Assembly (NCBI GenBank): GCA_030512335.1
Contig: JAULSU010000001.1
Location: forward strand, 5,394,001-5,458,000
From: Immersiella caudata
Lineage: Eukaryota; Ascomycota; Sordariomycetes; Sordariales; Lasiosphaeriaceae
Direction of reading: 5' to 3'
DNA: 64,000 nucleotides
The position numbers were made by a program, and so were the translations under genes. The stretch's first letter is position 1; each line of letters begins with the position of its first letter. The notes under the pieces are model-generated. The model was not told the origin of the DNA, ran no database searches, and saw nothing but the letters and a program-made list of their open reading frames with translations. Positions 20,890-31,923 of the stretch are shown here, in pieces.

Positions 20890-22166
20890 ATACTCGGTAT
20901 GGTCGAAAGAGGCCACCAGTGGCATATTCGCGGATTTAAGATTGGTGTGTTCGATGTCTATCTTCGTCGGAACGCTATATACTTGCTCACGTTAACGCAA
21001 TTTGCTGCCAGCCGCATCAATCTGCAGCGCTGGAGACGGGGAATCACGAAATTAGGAAATTGCAAGATAGGGAGGGGTGGTGACGCGGAACATCGAATGT
21101 ACCGTGATTTGTCCCTAGGATCTGGCTTCATTCAGGGTTGGAGAGAGGAGGCTTTGGCTTTTGGAGGAACGCGTTTAGGTTGCGGTCTATAGACTGGTAA
21201 TGGGTAGGTTGGAGTTTGAGGATGGATCAGGGTCATTGGGGCTCGGGGTACTGGGGATTGGCGTTTGGTTTCCAATCGGCTTGGGTAGCATGCTGCTTGT
21301 GCCGTTCTGGATCCCGGCTTCTTTGGCGCTCCTACTTCTGGTCAGTAGGCTGGGTGTATTCTTGGTAGTTGGCCATTTGGTAGGGTGTGTTCATGTAGGA
21401 ATTTGTACAAGTTTGGAAAAAACGCGCGTAGTGCTTGCTGTTTCATTGTGATATCTACCCAAATACGATGATGAAGACGACACTTGCCTACGAGGATGTG
21501 TCTGATAGTGAGGCACCTAGGCCTCGGCAAAGGCTTGAAGAAGGATATCGTGGTTTGATCAAGTGAGCGCCAGTAATTTCTGCAAGAAACACAGGGGTTT
21601 GCATAGGGGCAAGCAGATCGAGAGTTGTCACCGTGCTGACAACGTGTGGATTAACATTCGTCCAATGAATCGTCGAGGCGTCAGACAATACCCGAGCTCC
21701 CCAGCTTCCGCCAGACACAGCTCTCACATCATCCCTTCACCCCTTCCAGTTCTATCTGGAGAAAAAAGGTAAACACCCCCCCCCCATCCTCAACACGATA
21801 GGCTCAAGGTAGGCATAGGTTGGTATCAACTTGGTACAACAAGAAGCGGGTAGGGACTAGCCCGCGCCACACCCCATCAGCCATAAACTCTCTTTTCCAC
21901 ACCATCTCTTCTCTTCACCCCCGTCATAGGCGCTACAAACACAGAGGTGATCAACACATCGATTTTCTTTTCCATGCCATGTCTTGTGTTACTTCCCCCT
22001 GCCCACCCCTCCGCGGAATGGTATGATTTACTCTCACTGTTATGCATAGCCTGCTCCCGAACCAAGTTTGCCAACAGGCCTTTCCTGACCGGACTACGTA
22101 CCCAGTGTCCCCCGCCCGTTCCCCGTTCGTAAACCATGATTACCCCCTGCCTATCCAGCACGCCGT
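20890..22166. other. Convergent intergenic region
   Basis: About 1.3 kb between the 3' ends of the RRM-protein gene and chs4. It holds probable 3' UTRs and a C9 run near 21776. A hydrophobic 83-codon frame at 21200-21451 is present but has no start context or homology I recognise, so it is not called. Confidence 0.5.
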
Positions 22167-25100
22167 TTACATGACTGCACATTCGCCCTCTTGTTGCTTC
22201 CCAATTTTACTCCTTGATATGCGCTCTCCGCTCCGCTGCGCATTCTTCCCCTGCCGCTTGAGCTGCTCTAATCGCGCTCGTGCCTTGGGGTAGTCTTGGG
22301 CTGTGATTCGAGTCATGTTAGCTTGGGCCTTGTGGGAACAACAAGAGATGGGGTCAACTCACCAGCTGCCCTCCAGTACCACCTCTTCGCATCCTCCAGA
22401 TTCTCTGGAACACCGATGCCCTCCTCAGTGAAGTACCCCATCGCATACTCAGCCTTCGCCAAGCCTGCAGACGCAGCCTTCCTCGCCCACAGATACGCCT
22501 CCGTATTGCTGGGCTGCAACACCCCCTCGCTGCCCGTCAAGTACCAGCCGGCCAATGCCAGCTCGCTTTGATGCTCCTCCTGCATTGCAGCACGGCTATA
22601 CCAGGTGATAGACGCTCGGGGATCGATTAGACATCCCAAAAGCCCATATTCGTACGCAGCACCCATGCGGAACTGGCTAAACTTGTACCCCAGCTCCGCA
22701 GCCTGCTTGAACAGCCGGAATGCGTACTCTTCATCCTTGATGATCTGGTCGTTTTCGGGACCCGGATTCTCGTACAGCAACCCAAGCTCGTGCAGCGCAT
22801 GGGGGTTTTCGACGTCGGCTCGGTCCGCGGCGCGTCTCAGCCAGTTGGTCGCCTCCTTGGGATTTCTCGGTTGACCCAACAGTCCCTTGAGCAGGATCAT
22901 GCCGACCTTGTACATCGCAGGCGTATCACCGAGAGTAGCAGCGCGCTTGTACCATTGCACAGCCTTGAGAGGATCCTTGCGTGTGCCGCCGCCCTCGTCG
23001 TTGCCAATCTCGCAGCAGACGGCAGTGCGGTAGGCGGCAGCTGCATGGCCGAGCTTGGCGGCTGATTGGTAGAGAGAGAAGGCGTGAGAATTATCGGGCT
23101 CGGAGCCGAACATGCCGCGGCCTAGGCAGTCGGCCAAAAAGAACATGGCATCAGGATTCGCTTGCTTCTCCAGCTTTCGGAGGATCTTGTGCGCATCTGT
23201 CAGGTATTTCTCGCGGGAACGGGTACGGGATCTGGGGTCCAGATTCGGCACAAGCGTATCTGATGCCTCGACGAGCCTCTTTGCTAACCGGAGAGCTGAT
23301 GCCTGGTCGTTGGGGTTATTCTTCACCATGGCCCGCAGCTGCTCCAGCTCTTCATGAGTAACAGGTGGCTCTACCGGCTTTGTAGGAGGTGGCGGAATGT
23401 CAATTTGCGCAGGTGCCGGCCCTGGAGCGGGGCCCGGACCAAAGCTTTGACCTGGGCCCGGTCCCGGTCCCGGTCCCGATCCCGGACCGCGAGGCATCAT
23501 AACGGGCGGAGCAGCCTGCGGCGGACCGCCGTAGTTCCGTACCGGTGGGGGCTTATCTTGAAGGTTGACAATCGAGTTGGGCATATGGCCTGCACGGACC
23601 GGAACAGGATGGGAAGGAAGGCTGTCAGGATTGGCATTAGGAGGTGGAACAGATTGAGGGGGTCGATAGGGAGCAGGGCCAGATGGTAACCCGGCGGCCA
23701 GCATAGGTGGTCCTCCTGCCTGTCCAGGGGGGGATCTCCGCTGAAAGCTCTGTGACCGCTCAGGACCGCCTTCAAGCTGGGGCGGCATGGCTTGAAACTG
23801 AACCCCCGTCGGCATGGGAGGGATATCGCCTGCCATCTCAAACACGGCCGTCTGCGAATTACGCAAATCCGGCTGAGACTTCGTCCTGTTCATCTCTGGA
23901 ACCCGCATCGCACCACGCTGCGCCTGCTCGTTCGAACCGGCCTGCGTGTGCTGATCAAACGAGCTTCTTGAAGGTTGCGAGGCGATGGCATCAAAATTCG
24001 GCGTATCCCGCTGTCCTGGAGGCATATTATTCGGAGGGTAGTCGCCACTGCCGCCATTCCCAGCGTTGTAGTAATCATAAAAATCATCAAAGGAGGCGGG
24101 TCGCTGTCGTCCACCGTAGCCAGAATCCGGCGGTCCTCCGTATCCTTGGTCCATGTACGGGTCCTCAGGAGGAGGAGGAGCAGGAGGACCATTAGGGCCG
24201 TATCCCCTTTGCGGAGGACCTTGCATGTTTTGGGCTGTATTCGGTCTTGGAGGCATCCCACGACCCATCGGAGCGTTCTGCGGAGCGCTGTCTCGCCGGA
24301 CAAGACCACCAGGATGCTGCATACCCATTTGGTCTACCGGCATCGTCACACTTCTGGCAGGCGGTCCAAAGCCCTCCTCGGGGTAACCGCCATTATCTGG
24401 TCCGTAACCACGGCTTGGCGGCGGACCGCGTTGATCGGGGTAGTCTTGGGCGGAATACTGTTGTGGCGGGCCACGGGGCGGCCCCATTGGTCCCGGTCCT
24501 CCATACCCACCTCGCACCGGTCCTCGATTCGGTGCCGGCCCATTCGGACCTCTCGGGCCGGGTCCAGGTCTTTGTCCAGAGATATCCATCCCACCCATCT
24601 GCGCCGTCAGCTGCTGCTCGTCCATCATGTCATTCCGTCGTTGAGCTCCAGGGAAAGATGGAAACGGGCCAGACCCGCCAAACCCTTGATCAGGATTACC
24701 AGGTCCCGGACCGTTCATCGGTGGCCTTCGGTTGGCTGTGCAACATCAGCAGCTGCAAACATCGAAACTGCTCATTGGCAAATACTCACAGGTTGGATCA
24801 GAGACACCGGCTCTTTCCGGAGGACCTGGGCGTCCGCCCCTATTGGGCACATAGCCTCGGCCTGGCCCTGGGGGGCCTTGTGGACCAGGTCCATACCCAC
24901 CGCCGCGGTTTGGATAAGGGCCTCCTCGTCCACCGCCAGGGGGAGACCTCATAGGTCCACCACCTCGTCCACCGGGCATTGGGCCTCCTCTTCCGCCGCC
25001 TCGTCCACCTCGCATCGCACCATTCGGGCCCGCGTCGTAATAATCTTGACTCGGCGGCCCTCTTTGAGGCGGGTAGTTCATATCGTCGTATTGCCCGCCA

Positions 25101-25309
25101 TATCCCTGGTCATACCCATTCCCGTTCCCATAGCCATCGTAACCATAGTCATATCCGTCTTGATATTGGTCGTATTGCTGAGGGGGGCCATTGTACTGTG
25201 GAGGATTCTGTCGCTGCGGCGGGAGTCTCTGGGGGCCTGGACCTGGGCCGCCACCACCGCCGTACCCTTGGCCTCCGGGTCCTCCGTCGTATCCGCCCGC
25301 GTACGCCAT
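22167..25309 (-). CDS. chs4: Chitin synthase activator, Skt5/Chs4-type Sel1-repeat protein
   Basis: Three exons: 25309-24790, 24735-22363, 22300-22167 (1,008 aa). Skt5/Chs4 proteins recruit and activate the Chs3-class chitin synthase at the cell cortex. About the first 470 residues are Gly/Pro/Gln/Tyr/Arg-rich and disordered, with RGGRGGGRGGP-type repeats and a hexanucleotide GP tract at about 23460-23486. The C-terminal part has tandem Sel1-like repeats: DAMFFLADCLGRGMFG, AAYRTAVCCEIGNDEGGG, PAMYKVGMILLKGLLGQ, ALHELGLLYENPG, SQFRMGAAYEYGLLG, ELALAGWYLTG, AEYAMGYFTEEGIGV. The last exon, found by hand, adds AQDYPKARARLEQLKRQG and ends in CAVM, a CaaX farnesylation box as in yeast Chs4. The last intron ends in CACAG and the splice gives WRAAAQDYPKARARLEQL. 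Identification is strong. Confidence 0.93.
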
Positions 25310-28130
25310 CAGGACCTGCCCTCAGGCTCTCGCTGGCGTGGCTGTTTCGGTATTTGCGCCGTCGGCCAATTGTATCCGCGATGCGAAAAAAAAAAGCCCA
25401 GGATTTCTGCAGCGTTGCGAGGTAGAGATGCAGAAATCTCGCGCTCGGAGCTCTGGCGCGAAGTGTCGTCTTCAAAGGTCACTGGCAGCAGGGATCGACC
25501 ATGTTATATTTCGCTGCGCTTCGTGGGGAAAGCTCCAGTGGCAGTTGGCACCGCAACCCAGGCCTAAAACTGTCGCATGGCAATCCAGATCCGAGGCTTT
25601 AGACAGCTAGCTAGGTTTGCGGTTCGGCCGTCAGGTGCTGAGCTGGGCGACTGAAGGGAAGGTGGGGTGGACGGGCAATGCAGCGACACAGGTGACGCCG
25701 ACAGCTTGTCCAAAGCGCGATCGAGATCGACGAGCGCAGCGCGGTCAAGACCTAAGGAGAGGATAGCTTCAGTCGCTGTCTATTGTTCTAGGGAGAAGTC
25801 GAGGACCTGGCGCAGGTGGGCTGCGGGTTTTCGAAGGAATGGAATGTAGGATGTCAGAAGGCACAGGGAACAGAAGGAATGGAGGCGTATCAACACAAGG
25901 TGAACTGCTGAGCGGAATTGACTGTGCGCAGGTGGTCAGACAGAACCACCATGCATCAAAGTTGAAGTTAGACTGTGCAGTCGCAAATATGGTAGGGGAT
26001 GGATTGAAGGGGACGGGAGGATTGCATGGTCTTATTCGGGGCGACCAGGCCATTCTTGGCGACGGGGCCGCCTCAGTAAACGGCTGCCCCATAACCCAGG
26101 TGTTACATGCGGAAAGGGTCTCGGGGACTATGGGACAAGCGCTTCCTCGCATCAAGATTTTGTTCACATTGACCATCTCTCTTATTTTGCACTGTTTTTA
26201 TTCCTGATATTTTGCCAGTGACTGTCAAATTCCCAACCGACCCTTCCGATACAGGCATGGGGATTCCGAGATTAGTTTGCCCCGCGTTCGCTTCACGGGC
26301 CTCTTGGCCAAGTGCTGGACCTCACCCGCGACACTGAAGCCAGATTATCTCCGAATTCAATGCGGCGGCTGCGAGCTCTCTGAGGGAGGCGAGGAAGGGA
26401 AAATGGGGGCGGGAAAATCGACGGGCAAAGGAGGGCAGCTTCCAGGTACCAAGGTGGATGATCTGCCCGGTGCTGACAGACTGGGACCTGGTTCGAACAC
26501 GACAAGAGCTTCTATCGTTTCTTCCGGCGGGTCATGCATGAGCGATCATCTCCTTGCCATTCTAGACGTTGCACAGGGTTCTGTAACAGAGCGCTCTGTA
26601 CCGTGGACCAGAGCGTTTGTATCAGAGCTTGCCGCCCCCGATTCAGCTGGATTGGCCCCTCATCATCCGCCCCTCCATCCCGGGCACGGCCACTTTCGCC
26701 AACCGTTTCTCGCTGCCTTACTTACCCCTTTTCCAGCTTCGGCCCAGCAGCCCCAGAAGACAGGTAGACTGGCTATCGGCAGTTGAGGATCGAGGCGCTC
26801 CCAGCCAGTCGTGCTTGAAGAGAGGCGCAAGAGAAGAGTTGTGGTAGCACTGGAGGACCCAGTGATGGGACCTGCAGCTGACTGTAACAAAGGTGTGAAA
26901 CAGAGTGTACATTTGCCTCATCGCTGGGTCGACTGGGTTCCGGGGATAAACATCAGTTTGAAAGAACAACGATGGAAACTGACAGGAACTCGGCCTCCCA
27001 TCCGAGACGGGGCGTAGGCACCAAATACAAGGGCGTAGCCAGCAGCGTTTCACAACCCCTGCTGCCGTTGCGTTTGGGGATGGTTCGGTGCAAAGAATGA
27101 ACGAAAGGCCTCAGTTTACTGCCGAGACCAGACCCGAGACCTTATTGCTTGCTAAGGCCTCGGATGGCTGCCTCCCGGCAAGGCTGGGAAATGGAAACAA
27201 GGTCGGATTATCCCCAGGCCCGTGAAAACACCATGATGCAGATTTCAGAGGGGATGTCGAGCTTGATTGGGCGGCACTTCTCTAGGAGAAAGCGGCCGCC
27301 CGACGAATGGGATGCGAAGGTATGGCAAATAAAGACGTCAATGGGGCGACGTTGGATGCCTCCCGCCACTGGTGCCGGCTCATCAAATCGTCATTCATCG
27401 GCGCAGCTGACAAGCCGCACTGGCTGATGACAGGTTCGTTACCACCATGTGGTGTGAGAATCGAGCTCGACATTCTCCACAAACCCCTCGGTGGGAAGCA
27501 GTGCATACCTCCTTGCGTCCCAATGGGCCTTGCTTGTCAGGGTAGAGGGGCATAGAAGTTCTTTCCGAATGTCTTTTCAATCAATTACGCCTTTCCCAGG
27601 TTGTTACAGAGGTCAAGCTCATTTCTCCCATCGCGTGCCTACCCACCCAGACTTACATGCGCTGGCGGAAGTCAAGTGTGACATCGCAGTGCGAATTCAG
27701 TCAATTTGTCGCATGTAGTACCGAATTACCGCTTGTCGTTAAAAGAACACATGGAGCAGGATACCTCGTACTTTGTGGGATTGGGGTCAGGGCATGGGTA
27801 CTTACTTATCGAGAAGTGGCGAACTCCAGGATATCTGGCCATGTATGTGCAATGGCAACAGAGGGATAGGATTTACCCCGGAGGAATGAGTACTTGTCTC
27901 CAAATATTGAAGAAGTATCTTGTCGAGTGTTTGCTGAGCATTGAAGGTCGACAGGCCGCCGAGCCATTCTGTTCATGGGGCCAATGCGTTTTCTGCCACG
28001 CCTGACCGCCTTCTACATCTCAATGAACTCACCAGTAAGAGCTGGTTACCATCACAACATCCTGGAATCGAGACAACTGAGCGGAGTCCCCGGATTCGAG
28101 GTTCCCCGGCCGCTTATTTCAATTTTCAAC
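25310..28130. other. 2.8-kb divergent intergenic region chs4-cbp4
   Basis: Promoters and leaders of chs4 (minus) and cbp4 (plus). Several open frames of up to 169 codons overlap each other without recognisable content. A GGTTCGAAC string at 26490 superficially resembles a tRNA T-loop, but no acceptor or T stem pairs around it. I see no gene. Confidence 0.45.
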
Positions 28131-28616
28131 ATGGCAAGCAAAGGGCGAAATTGGCAGTTATATGCAAAGATGCTCGGCGTGTAAGCTCATCCAAGCAGGA
28201 GTGCCTTGCTTCAACGGCTAACTCGGTTATCAGGGGTGTGGCCGTGTGTGTCGGTGGCCCGGCTTTCACACTCTGGGTGTCGCCAACAGAGGAAGAGCTC
28301 TTCAAAAAGTACAACCCGGAACTCCAGAAGAGGAGTTTGGAGGGTAGATATGAAAAGCAGAAGGAGTTTGATGATTTTGTCAACAATCTCAAGAGGCTTT
28401 CCAAGTCTGACAAAGCCAGTACGTCTCAGCCATGGTATTTGGGTATCGTAAAGTCCTTATCTGACCAGCGATTTAGTATGGTATGTGCAAAAGGATGAGG
28501 AGGAGCAGAGGGTCGGTGAGGCTAAGGCAGCGAGGCGGATTGCAGAGAAGATGAAGGAGGAAGCAGTGGACCCGGTTAAGGAAGAGATGAGGAGGGAAGC
28601 CGGGCTCTCCAAGTGA
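28131..28616 (+). CDS. cbp4: Cytochrome b mRNA-processing/complex III assembly factor CBP4
   Basis: Three exons: 28131-28180, 28234-28418, 28477-28616 (124 aa). Cbp4 is a small inner-membrane protein that acts with Cbp3-Cbp6 on newly made cytochrome b during complex III assembly. The sequence begins MASKGRNWQLYAKMLGVG, continues with one transmembrane helix (VGVAVCVGGPAFTLWV), then the family hallmark SPTEEELFKKYNPELQKRSL. Next is QKEFDDFVNNLKRLSKSDKAIWYVQK, whose IWYVQ is assembled across the second junction, and a charged coiled tail. The length is usual for fungal Cbp4. All three junctions restore conserved residues, and the first intron carries a GCTAAC branch sequence. Confidence 0.92.
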
Positions 28617-29225
28617 TCCAGCATCAGTATGCACTTGATGCGCAGACCCAAGAAGGACACGCCTTCAACTGTAATACTTATTGTATACCTATCAATGATG
28701 AAAGGCTGCATTCGGCAAGTGCAGCATCGGGGCGGCCGAGGATGATGTATCACAACCGACGGGATAGACCATCGTTTAGAACTCTCATCAAACAGGATAA
28801 TTCCTTTCAGCACATGTCTCCCCCTTCGCTGAGGTCGGGCACTGGATGAACGTGGGTCAACACAGGTGAGGATTCGGTGTGCTCAGGTGAGCGAGTGGGG
28901 TAAAGTTTTTGCGGCAGCGAAAAAAATCCCGGCTCTGGCCCCAGCGCACAGAATTTCTCCAACCACGACGACGCCGAGCTGAGGACTGGAACATCGCGAG
29001 CCTTGCTGGGTCATTCACGGCGAATCAATCCCCCAATCAACGACGTAGGTATTTTTTCCGATCCCATAACACACCGCTGCATCGACCATTTGCATCGCGA
29101 GAAGGCCCCCGTTTTTCCCTCGTGCGCCGCCCAAGGCTGACTAGGATCGAGGCTCAGCGAGGACTTTCGGCACCGCTTCGACTTCCCCACCGCCTTCTTT
29201 TCCTCAACAACACACAACCGCCATC
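28617..29225. other. Intergenic region cbp4-egd1
   Basis: About 600 bp with the cbp4 3' end and the egd1 promoter and CT/AC-rich leader. No further gene or motif is claimed. Confidence 0.5.
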
Positions 29226-29899
29226 ATGGATGTCCAGGAGCGATTGAAGAAGCTTGGAGCTACTGCTCGCATTGGTATGTTTGTTGGACCCTCTCCGACC
29301 CACCCCCACCGCCAGGCTTGGTAGCTAACCAGACATCCCTCACATCAGGGTACGTATAGATTGGAGCTCGAAACCATAGCTGCGAGGCCCCCCGCCGAGC
29401 CGGACCAATATTCTGACAGATGAACTTTGAACAGCGGCAAGGGAACTCCCCGGAGGAAGGTCAAGCGTGCGCCCGCCCGGTCTGCTGGCGACGACAAGAA
29501 GCTTCAGGCCACCCTCAAGAAGCTCAACGTTCAGCCCATCCAGGCCATCGAGGAGGTCAACATGTTCAAGAGTGACGGAAACGTTATCCACTTTGCGGCC
29601 CCCAAGGGTACGTAGCATCTGCGGCTGTGGTCCACGTTGCATCGTGCAAGAGCTAACCTGTCTCTTCAGTGCACGCTGCTGTCCCCGCCAACACATTCGC
29701 CATCTACGGCAACGGCGAGGACAAGGAGCTGACTGAGCTTGTTCCTGGTATCCTTAACCAGCTTGGCCCTGACTCGCTCGCGTCTCTCCGCAAGCTTGCC
29801 GAGAGCTACCAGAACATGCAGAAGGGCGAGAAGGAGGCTGATGATGACGAGATCCCCGACCTTGTTGCGGGCGAGAACTTTGAGAACAAGGTCGAGTGA
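29226..29899 (+). CDS. egd1: Nascent polypeptide-associated complex subunit beta (NAC beta) with a 1-nt exon
   Basis: Exons 29226-29274, 29349 (single nucleotide), 29435-29607, 29670-29899; 150 aa. NAC beta carries the ribosome-binding N-terminus and dimerises with NAC alpha. Seen: MDVQERLKKLGATARIGGKG, then RRKVKR (ribosome contact), LQATLKKLNVQPIQAIEEVN, NVIHFAAPKVHAAVPANTF, and DKELTELVPGILNQLGPDSL with an acidic tail. Direct splicing from the GTATGT donor to the CAG before CGGCAAGG would shift the frame. The conserved ARIGGKGTP needs one extra nucleotide. The sequence supplies it as CATCAG-G-GTACGT: an acceptor, one G, and a donor. Codon 17 (Gly) would thus be put together from nucleotides 29274, 29349 and 29435. 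The two introns are 74 and 85 nt; the first has a GCTAAC branch site. A stwintron-like stepwise removal is expected. Confidence 0.93.
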
Positions 29900-30143
29900 A
29901 TTACTCTTCCCCTCACAGCTATCACAACGGCACAAAGACCACTCTGTTCCCTATCAAGAGAACAGCACGAACTTGTTTCTGTATGGACGGCGGCGTCTTC
30001 GGTATTTGTGCATTAGGCCCGAAAAAGTCCTGGCCAAGGGGATAAGAACAAACATTGCCCTCGCCCCTGACCGGGCGAGGGCGAACTACAAAACCATGGG
30101 ACACCTATGTGACAGCTATGTACCACTACGAACTGCTAGCAGA

Positions 30144-30863
30144 TCATGCTTTCTTTTCCGTTGTGAACCCACCACCTCCTGTATTCTTCACCCAACCGCT
30201 CAGCGCCTGACTCCTCACGCCCTCCTTGACTTCTCTCCTGCAACCTAGCAGCTTCCCCTCCTTAATCTTATCATAGGTCCCTTCAGTCAGTGCTTTTCGT
30301 ATCCCCTCAGCATCACCTCCCTCTAAATTCTCAGCAACCCCAACAGCCAATTTCCAAATCCCCCTCCTCGACACCGCGCTCGCCCCCTTCGACGCGAATT
30401 GTTTCCTGCCCTGCAACACCCCCCCAACCAACCCCTCCTCCAACCCACCCCGCGTCCAAGCAATAGCCAGGTTGCTCGCACTCGTCTTCTCCGCTCTCCC
30501 GGCAACAGCCCTCTTCGAATACTCAAACTCCTTCCCCGTCGTCTCCACCTTGAACGACACAAAGTCATAACCTCCGGCATCCCAACTCTTCCCCGCTAGC
30601 GAGCGCATTCTCCCCTCGGGGGAGAAACACCGTTCACATGCTGCTTCCGAGAACTGTGACTTGGGGAGGACCAGCGTGGAGAGATACACCCCAGCTGGGG
30701 AAACCAATAAGGAGGCAAGAGATGACAGGAGAGAGGTGCACTGCTTGAGGGCGATCTTGTCGGAGCAGGATTTCGAGAGGGAGGGAGGGGCGTCTCCACG
30801 GGCGGGTTTGCGGCGGACTATTCCCAGATGGGAGAAGTAGGCGCGGCCGGGGAGGGTGGTATC

Positions 30864-30912
<49 letters not shown>

Positions 30913-31505
30913 GAGGTGTGGGTGAGGGATGGGGGGATGTCCCAGGGGGATGCGTCATCTTGGGCGGCCATGATGAGCTCCATGGAGGCGTCGCCGCAGG
31001 GGGCTTCGGAGCAGTACATGTGGAGGGTGAGGTTGGGTTTCCAGGCGAAGGGTTGACTGTGCCAGCATTGGGGGGGGTCTTGAAAGGGCGTTTGGGCTAA
31101 GAGTTCTTCAGGTGATCTGCGACGGATAAACTCTGAAGAGGCACTAGAGTCGGTGGTGAGGCGTTGACATTCTTGGAGGATGAAGTGGTTGAAGGAGCGA
31201 AGGGCGAGGACCTCAGCATGCCAGTCATGTATGGCTACCCCGTTGGATTCTGAGAGCTTGGAAGCAGGAAGGCATTTCATGCCTGTCGCTAGTGAGAGAC
31301 ATTTCAACCCGTTTGGTCCTTGAAGATGAAGCGTTAGCCTGTGATGAATTGGAGAGCTGAGGACAGGACCAACACCTTTGGCGACGATGCCGCTCAGGGG
31401 CACCCATTCGTGGATTCCATTGTCCCTGATAGGGGGTTTTCTCTTTGCAGGAAGCTTCCTGAACTCTTCATGGACGAGAGCTGCTATTTGGTCCGCCTCA
31501 CTCAT
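30144..31505 (-). CDS. tad1: tRNA-specific adenosine deaminase 1 (TAD1/ADAT1)
   Basis: Two exons: 31505-31376 and 31318-30144 (434 aa). Tad1 deaminates A37 of tRNA-Ala to inosine. Adenosine-deaminase-domain signatures: IHDWHAEVLALRSF with zinc His and catalytic Glu, SEAPCGDASME with a zinc Cys, and SKSCSDKIALKQ with the second zinc Cys. The frame stays open through a 57-nt intron (31319-31375, with GCTAAC near its 3' end and acceptor TTCAAG). Removing it gives SGIVAKGPNGLKCLSLATG, the usual sequence, whereas retention would insert 19 unrelated residues. A 16-threonine tract (TTG/ACA repeat) interrupts the domain between PWDIPPSLTHTS and LPGRAY. The gene shares a 418-bp divergent promoter with rpl24. 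Confidence 0.92.
30864..30911. repeat. (TGT)16 microsatellite in tad1
   Basis: Sixteen TGT units on the + strand, ACA (Thr) codons on the coding strand. The tract lies in a variable loop between zinc-binding segments, and whole-unit changes preserve frame. Confidence 0.95.
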
Positions 31506-31923
31506 CGTTGCTTGCTCTGGCTCACAATGCCAAGGCCTTGAACGATATAGGACTATCGTTAGAAGCAGGCAAAAAACGGGGGAAATTTTTCTGCGATGAC
31601 CACAACCAAGTCAAACTCCAAGATCCGAAACCCAGTTATCTATCTCTTTTCTACGCCAAAATTCCACCATTGTCTTGGGCAAGCAACAGCAGCAAAGCGC
31701 TCGAGGCGGAGGGTGTGGCTGAACCCCTCTGCGAAATTCCGCCAGCGCCACACCTCACCTCAGAAGTGGTTCTTCTTGGCCCGTGCCCTCAGCCTATCAC
31801 AAGACAGCCCTATCGCCCGCACAACCTGCGTGCGCGAACGAAATTGGGAAAATCGCCTTTCGAACCTCGAACTCTTGGAGGAAGCAACCCCGACATCGAC
31901 AAACTCGACAACAAAGTGCCAAA
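31506..31923. promoter_or_regulatory. Bidirectional promoter region tad1/rpl24
   Basis: 418 bp between divergent start codons of a tRNA-modifying enzyme and a ribosomal protein gene. No clear consensus box is recognised; the interval probably includes both leaders. Confidence 0.5.

Noticed and set aside
21200..21451. Hydrophobic 83-codon frame after the RRM-protein gene, looking like a small membrane protein
   Set aside because: It lies where a 3' UTR is expected, its hydrophobicity comes from GT/GG-rich DNA, and no family is recognisable.
26490..26500. GGTTCGAACAC resembling a tRNA T-loop
   Set aside because: No 5-bp T stem, anticodon arm or acceptor stem pairs around it on either strand.
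26277..26786. 169-codon plus-strand open frame in the chs4-cbp4 interval
   Set aside because: No ordered-looking or conserved segment and no splice support; likely chance frame.
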